Positions 58,136 through 64,000 of a stretch of 64,000 bases of DNA are shown here, piece after piece. Every line of letters starts with the position of its first letter. Position 1 is the first letter of the stretch. The notes under the pieces were generated by a model. The model was given only the letters and a program-made list of their open reading frames with translations, did not search any database and was not told where the DNA came from. This stretch comes from Limnoperna fortunei. Taxonomy: Eukaryota > Mollusca > Bivalvia > Mytilida > Modiolidae. The stretch lies in assembly GCA_944474755.1 (NCBI GenBank), contig OX104112.1, forward strand, positions 89,603,756 to 89,667,755, in the 5' to 3' direction. A program made the position numbers and the translations under genes.

Positions 58136-61100
58136 TATGTATCTATTACGAAAAAGTATTCAATAGACAACAAGTCGGGGAGACAAAATAATGGTTAGGC
58201 AACAGAAGCGACAACGTCAAAACAGATACACAACACAAAAACCAAAAACAATAGATGAAGATATCACTTAATACTGTCACTAAATTGTAAATCTGTTTTC
58301 AGACTTTATGACAAAATTACAATGAGTTTTTGTGTTTAAAATCCATTTATATTTTGTTCCTTTCCATTAGCGTTCCTAGTAAAGTGTTAAGACTAGATCC
58401 AATTCCATCAGACTGATCATAACAGCATAGATGGTCTTTCGTGTACATTCCGTTAGAAAATTGCTATTTTCTATGGATAGTCTTTCCGAAATGAGCTCGG
58501 AATCCATTATTGTTTCATTTAAATAATAAAATTCAACTACACAACACGTTTCAAAAATTCGGACAAATTTACTTTAATATGTGTGTTTCTCTGGTCCTAT
58601 ATGTACAGTGTAATAATGAATGCAATAAAAAATAAAGTTGTAAAAAATCTCTCATATTTTCTTAAATCATTCCTCTTTCACGCATGATGTTTCCTTGTTA
58701 ATAAATGAATATTTCAGTTTAAGTTTTTGTTTAAATTGAGGAAAATAAGTTGCTATTTAGAAAACTTATATGCTTCTATATTAATCAACAATGCATAAAA
58801 CATGTACATACCTTTAACGAGACATACACTAGTATATATGAAAAATGGTTGTAAGAGAATAGAAAGTAAACTATTTCTTGTGCTTCTTCGGTATAGTGTT
58901 TTCGTTTTCGAAAGGGAAGTATTACCAACTAAATATGCTAAATATATCGGAGATTTGGTTAGGAAAAAATGCTAAAATAATTAAAAAATCGATTAGGCAT
59001 TTAAGAATTAAAACTGCTACAGAGATTATTTTGAAACTTTACCACAAGCCACATAAAAATGCAACATTATTCTAAATTGTATGAATTTCCTACAAAAGGG
59101 CATAATAGGCTATACTGCTCGATCTATTTCAAACAATGTTCTAGAGTGACATATTTTACTGTCATGAGAATGTTTGCTAGTTAGTTTTAAATAAAGCGGG
59201 TTTCAAATGTTTGTGGTAGTTTGTAATTTGCTAAGGAAAACAATTAAACAGTAATTATAGGATATTGAGTATATTTTTTCTTAAATATGAGGATTACAAA
59301 TTTGGATTTTGCATATGTTTCGTATGAAAATGTGTTCTCTCGAAATTATACCCCCACTTTCCACCTCAGATTTCATTCAGATCTAGATGTAAAATATCTG
59401 GTGCATTCTGGCACTGTGTGAAAAAAAATTGTGTAAAAGTTTAATTAGATTCAATGCAATGGTGTATGTGGAGTTGCAGCTACAAATCTATGTTTTGCTA
59501 TGTCAAACTTCAAATATCATTCCGATCAAATGTATAACATATCAGGTTCACAATGACACTATGTGACAAAAATTCTGTGAAAGTTTATTTAAATCCGATT
59601 CAGTTGTGTAAAGAGGAGAGATGGGTACTCCCATGTGTAACGGACTGTCTGACGGACATCCCCATCACTAAGAGCTCATTAAGAAAAACAAATGTTCCTT
59701 GATCTGTTGTCAGGAGTGTATGCTATATCATATTGTGGCATATATTATGTTGTAGTGATACAAATATTGATGACCTTTTAAATATAGAAATTACTGATCA
59801 ATAACATTGAGTATCCATATAGGAACCCTGCAACAACACCAACAAAGAATTCAGCAACTCGTTATGTGGCATTCGGGGGGCGGGACGCACACGGGACAGA
59901 TAAATATACCGTATAAATATGTAAACTGCCCCCGCCCACCACCCGGGTGTGCCAACTGCCAGTCCACGCTCTATAAACCAACTAAAGAAATATTCAATTG
60001 CTGGTATGTTTAATCAAATAAACTCACTAAAGTTGTTCAAATGATGCATGATCTCATCCTGTTAGAAGTTGTAATATCTAAGTATTATCTGTCAGCTTGC
60101 AAATGCTTCACAATTTTCTTATTCTCAGCCCTACACCATATATTCCAAAATTTCAAATGCAATTCTTGTCATAATGATTTAATTCAGCCAGGAACCTATA
60201 AATCAACTAGTTATACTAGTCCCAGATTCAGCTACATGATGTTGGTTATGTTGGTAAGTGACAGACCATGGTTGACTCCAATGGTCAAATCAGGAAGAGG
60301 TAAGTTTGCATAGGCGAACGTCTTTTAAATTTATGAATTTGATCATACCTTTACGCAGATGACAATTTTCAATTCCAGCTTTAGTCCGCGACGATCTCCG
60401 GGCAATCACATATAAATATAGTTTTTAATAATGTTATACACGGTCGCTGGTGCGACACATGCTCTTGAGTGATCTTAATAAGGGGGAAGTTAAAGTCGTC
60501 TTTGATCTCAAATGGCAACACTATGTACAAGTAAAGCTCCAAATCATTTGGAACAGGATGTAAACATGTCTCTGATCCTAAATAGGGTAACCAAAGGACA
60601 TATTATCTAGAATAATTTGATACATGTAATTACTATATAGGCAGTGACACGTGTCAGAGATCTGTGGTATTAACATTTTAACTATTGCGAGATTTTCAAA
60701 TAGACTTAGATTAATGAACTTTAACGTCAACTTTTTATTTTAATACGCGTGTATCTTATGCTGTTTTTCATATAAACAAAAAAGCATGACATTTGTGGAA
60801 ACAACTTTAATCGTAATATAAGAAATAGACTATATAGCAATAACCACCTATTCTATTTTTAGATCTACCAGGTTTTTATCATGTAACTGAATCACATGAT
60901 AAAAATATTAAAATTTACAGTATGAAACGTCAAGCATAAGTTGCAGCCTGTTTTTTTGTTTTATTGTGTAATATTTAAAAGATGATAAATAAATATAAAT
61001 ACTTAACAATAATCAAATGAGATGTAATATGGCGAAAATCTATTTATAGACATGCACACGAAACTGCATGACTAGTATTAGGGGAATACCCGAATTATAA

Positions 61101-61141
61101 AATTTGACGTTTCTCATTGGTCAAAACGGTCACATGCTGTA
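58136..61141. other. Intergenic region between transposon and BCL3-like gene
   Basis: It contains a dispersed repeat at 59395-59665 (listed separately). It also has a GC-rich patch at about 59860-59985 (GGCATTCGGGGGGCGGGACG, CCCGCCCACCACCCGGG) with an unrecognised 68-codon frame, and a 40-bp sequence at about 60188-60230 shared with 52727-52770. No supported gene is present. Confidence 0.45.
59395..59665 (+). repeat. Dispersed repeat, copy 2
   Basis: It shares the ordered words TGACACTATGTGACAAAAATT, CTGTGAAAGTTT, GAGATGGGTACTCC and GTGTAACGGACTGTCTGACGG (each compared in blocks of 20 or fewer) with 27170-27535. Both have two internal sub-copies of the CTATGTGA-type segment. It is non-coding. 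Confidence 0.6.
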
Positions 61142-61151
61142 GGGATTTTCC
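61142..61151 (+). promoter_or_regulatory. kB-consensus motif upstream of the BCL3-like gene
   Basis: GGGATTTTCC (within GGGATTTTCCC) is a perfect GGGRNWYYCC Rel/NF-kB site, 180 bases upstream of the start codon at 61331. The fit to the consensus is seen; function is inferred. Confidence 0.5.
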
Positions 61152-61330
61152 CAAGATGCTTTATTTTTCCATGGAGGTCAACTAGATTATGTATTCCAGC
61201 CAGGCCTGATACAATTTTCTGGAAATCCAGTTTCTTTCACTTTACAAAAACTCAAGATATGTGAACATCGACAACATGAATAAGTATTTTTACATTTCTG
61301 TACAGTTTTAAAGCAAAATATTTACATAAA

Positions 61331-63493
61331 ATGACTACCAGACGTAAATCTAAGCAACAGTACGAGTCGACATCAATCGATGAAAAGGAACACGCAGATC
61401 GCATTGCCGCAGCGGAGGCCATGTCTTGCCTGTCTTCGATGATAGTATTACCATCAAATTCTGATGAATTGTTTGCATTAGGTGCTGATGTTTATACAGC
61501 TGGAACAAATACTGGAAGATCACAGAATGGCACCAAGTCAGCAACAAGCAACGCCAACAAAAAGGGAAAAACCAGAAGTCGTGCGGCCAAAAATTCCCCT
61601 CCATCGACATCTAAAAAAGTTACGCCTATGATCGACAAAGGCACAAGTAGCGCAAATAAACAAAAAGTACCGAAATATGCACCAACGTTAGCGGTCAATA
61701 GCAAAAAACACAATAAATTACCAGATCAAGTCTTATCATTGACAATTAATCCAAAAAATCCCAATCATGATCAAAAAAGGATGGAAATGCCTAAAAATTC
61801 CAAACATGTTGAACAACATGTGCTTCAGCCAACCATTATAACTCCAGCATTTATTCAAGCTGATCAATCTGGTTTATCAAAACAATGCATTATTCAAGTT
61901 GATCACAATAAACCAGGCCTTTGCCTATACAACCTGTCAAGTACTGATTTGCAGAAAATATTGGATGGCAAATTACCATTTCAAGTCAAATCGGACAGCC
62001 CAGAGTCGCAGAACATTGCAGCTAAACACATTGCTTCAAAGCTTGTAAACCTTGTCAATACTGAAGTTGTTGACCTTGGTGACAACTTGACTCATGTTGT
62101 CCTGAAGCAGAAATATGAAGGAAAGGAGTCTTCAGAATGTTCTTTGCCACTCAAAAAACGAAGATTGCAAGGTTATAAAGAAGATGATCCACAAATCACT
62201 ATTATAGAAGATGGACAAGAAAAAGTTACAGAACAAGAAACAAGTTCTCCTAAACCTGAAGGTACATTGCATATGAATGTTTAACCACACCTTTATACAG
62301 TTGTTTATGTCTCAGAAGTAAAGTATGTGTCGGACTGGCATTGCTTGTTAAAGAATAAACCAAAACATAATCACTGAACAGAGAACATACACTATTCCTT
62401 TCTCACTATTTTCCAGTATAAAACATATATTTTTATACTGTAGAAAAAACTAAACTTTATTAAAAATAGATAGCAGACATTTTATAATTCATTACTGTAC
62501 ATACATGCATTAATACAGAAAACTATATTTAAAAATGTTATACAGAATTCTATAGTACAATGTTCATTAATAAATAAGTTGATTTTTTGCCTTAAAATAT
62601 ATATTGTTATCTATTTTCAAGTACACATTTAACTGTATATGCATTTTAATGCATAGCAATATTAATTCATGTATCAACAGAAATAGTTGATCATATAGTG
62701 TTTAATTTTAAGTTTAACTAATTATAAACAAATACTTGTATTGAACAAAGGCATCAGTGTTTCAACAGAGAGAGTGAAACCTGTAGCAGTGGATCCTACC
62801 ACAAGTCTTATGTTACTGAATGAGATGCAGATTGCACTACAACAAGATGAGGATGGAGATTTGTAAGTAAAAAAATAGTGTATAAGTATATAACACATTT
62901 CATATCATCATAATCATGCAGGAGCAGGGAATTGTTTTTTGACTTTAAGTAATTGTAAGTGTTAAGAAGAATTTTCCTTTTGGTGTGCTAATTTCAGTTG
63001 CGTCATGGTCCCAATTTTTTACTCAAGGATGCCGGTGCCGATTTTATACTTGAACTCCAGACCCTTGTGTTGAACTACTATGATTAATTTAAGATACAAC
63101 AAACTAAACCACACTTTTTACCATAATTTCGTATTGTATACTTCTTCTCTTGACAAATGTGCCAAGATGGATATTTATTATTCTAGTAGAGAACAGCAAG
63201 TACCAATTAAATTGACTTTAATTTTATTATACGAGGCATGGGATCCTCAACTGAGTGCATTACAGATATTTCTGCAGTTTTATTAGTTTTATTAGTCCCA
63301 AATGTGTTATGGATTTTAGAATGTTACAACTATTTTTCAGGAACTACATATATAATATAACATATATATACTTTTTTATTTAAGACCTCTTCATATAGCA
63401 GTTGTACATGAAAACATAGTAATGGTACAAAAGTTTGTACATCTGATGAGTATATCTGGTAAAAGTGTGGATAAATACAATAAGGCACAGCAG
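61331..63493 (+). CDS. BCL3-like atypical IkB, 5' part (3' exons beyond window)
   Basis: Exon 1 is 61331-62261 (310 codons plus one base, donor GAAG|GTACAT). Exon 2 is 62751-62862, or 62769-62862 using an alternative in-phase acceptor (donor GATTT|GTAAGT). Exon 3 is 63385-63493 (donor CAG|GTAAGG). Exons 2 and 3 join to give DEDGDLPLHIAVVHENIVMV and then YNKAQQ, the first ankyrin repeat, strikingly like vertebrate BCL3 at this position. Exon 1 encodes a long disordered N-terminus rich in Ser, Lys and Asn with LPLKKRRLQ at about 272-280, a likely nuclear localisation signal. Without splicing, exon 1 would end at TAA 62282-62284. BCL3-type proteins bind p50/p52-like Rel homodimers in the nucleus as co-regulators. 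Remaining ankyrin repeats should follow past 64000. The gene is divergent from the IkB-zeta-like gene. Confidence 0.88.
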
Positions 63494-64000
63494 GTAAGGA
63501 GTGTATCTAAATTATTATTTGTAACACTAACATACTCTTCATAATTAATATTGAGAATTAAAAGAGACTCAAAATTGTTAGCTAACAAGGAAGTGGATAA
63601 TTCTTCCATTTCACAATAAAGATCTCATCTAAATGATAATTAATGTTGAAATGATGTGCTATACCAAGACTTTTCTATGAATTTATCTGATAACTGCTTT
63701 CAGTGAATTTTTGAGCACTAGCCACTTTCGTCAATTGAAAGAATATACTTGATTATAATGTACAATTATATGTCACAATGAATGCTTCTGAGCAGATGCT
63801 TATATGGCGCATCAGCTAAAGTGATTAAAGCCCTCAAAATCCTAAAAAAATTCCCTGCTTTGTAATTGAATTGTTTCACATTTATAAAAGTTACTTGGAA
63901 TTTTGGTCAAACTAAAATTATGAAATGCAGTTATTTCTGTAAAAATGTGTATTATATAAATGAGTTTGATGAAAATACTTTCAATCTAACACCGTTGTTG
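63494..64000. other. Intron of the BCL3-like gene
   Basis: After the donor at 63494 no further acceptable exon is visible before the window ends. The reverse frame at 63391-63609 is a shadow of exon 3 and intron. Confidence 0.6.

Noticed and set aside
59807..60013. 68-residue ORF with PRPPPGCANC
   Set aside because: GC-rich patch without homologue recognised, no splice context or repeat evidence. Left as unexplained.
61350..61713. Reverse ORFs at the start of the BCL3-like gene
   Set aside because: Antisense shadows of a forward exon with a clear start, NLS and splice donor.

Overview
This is a strongly AT-rich, intron-rich, repeat-dense animal genomic window. There are no bacterial operons: genes are split into short exons with GT-AG junctions, and at least half of the sequence is intron, mobile element or tandem repeat. 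The repeat types (tRNA-headed SINEs with a shared core, a tyrosine-recombinase retrotransposon with a hydrolase ORF, and long dispersed elements ending near CGA-rich tracts) together with the gene families suggest a bivalve mollusc, perhaps a mytilid. That assignment rests on memory of such genomes, not on a search.

Three host genes can be assembled by hand with consistent intron phases. (1) A minus-strand tetraspanin (3683-11908; 8 coding exons, 301 residues) has the CCG motif, six loop cysteines, and the 75-bp TM3 and 84-bp TM4 exons typical of the family. A second, homologous first exon with its own upstream region lies at 14233-14292. (2) A minus-strand nuclear (atypical) IkB gene resembling IkB-zeta (42334-51877; 10 coding exons, 613 residues) has an NLS-like stretch followed by ankyrin repeats. 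(3) A plus-strand BCL3-like gene starts at 61331 and runs off the right edge; its exon 3 carries the first ankyrin repeat. Genes 2 and 3 are divergent, with 5' ends about 9.5 kb apart, and each has a consensus kB motif within about 330 bp upstream of its start codon. Both would be expected to act on Rel/NF-kB dimers in the nucleus.

Layout: 1-3.68 kb, AT-rich flank with one orphan terminal-exon-like ORF. 3.7-14.5 kb, tetraspanin. 14.9-16.5 kb, 42-bp minisatellite. 17.3-18.7 kb, long foldback. 19.9-22.2 kb, decayed LINE carrying a nested SINE. 22.5-28.8 kb, SINE pieces, hairpins and a second long foldback. 29.9-34.7 kb, Ngaro/DIRS-like retrotransposon (gag, RT-RNase H, tyrosine recombinase, SGNH hydrolase). 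35.5-38.0 kb, element with six 322-bp internal repeats. 39.1-40.5 kb, 41-bp minisatellite. 42.3-51.9 kb, IkB-zeta-like gene, with MITEs in its introns. 52.5-61.3 kb, microsatellite, foldback MITEs and a 1.5-kb transposon with iterated subterminal motifs. 61.3-64 kb, BCL3-like gene.
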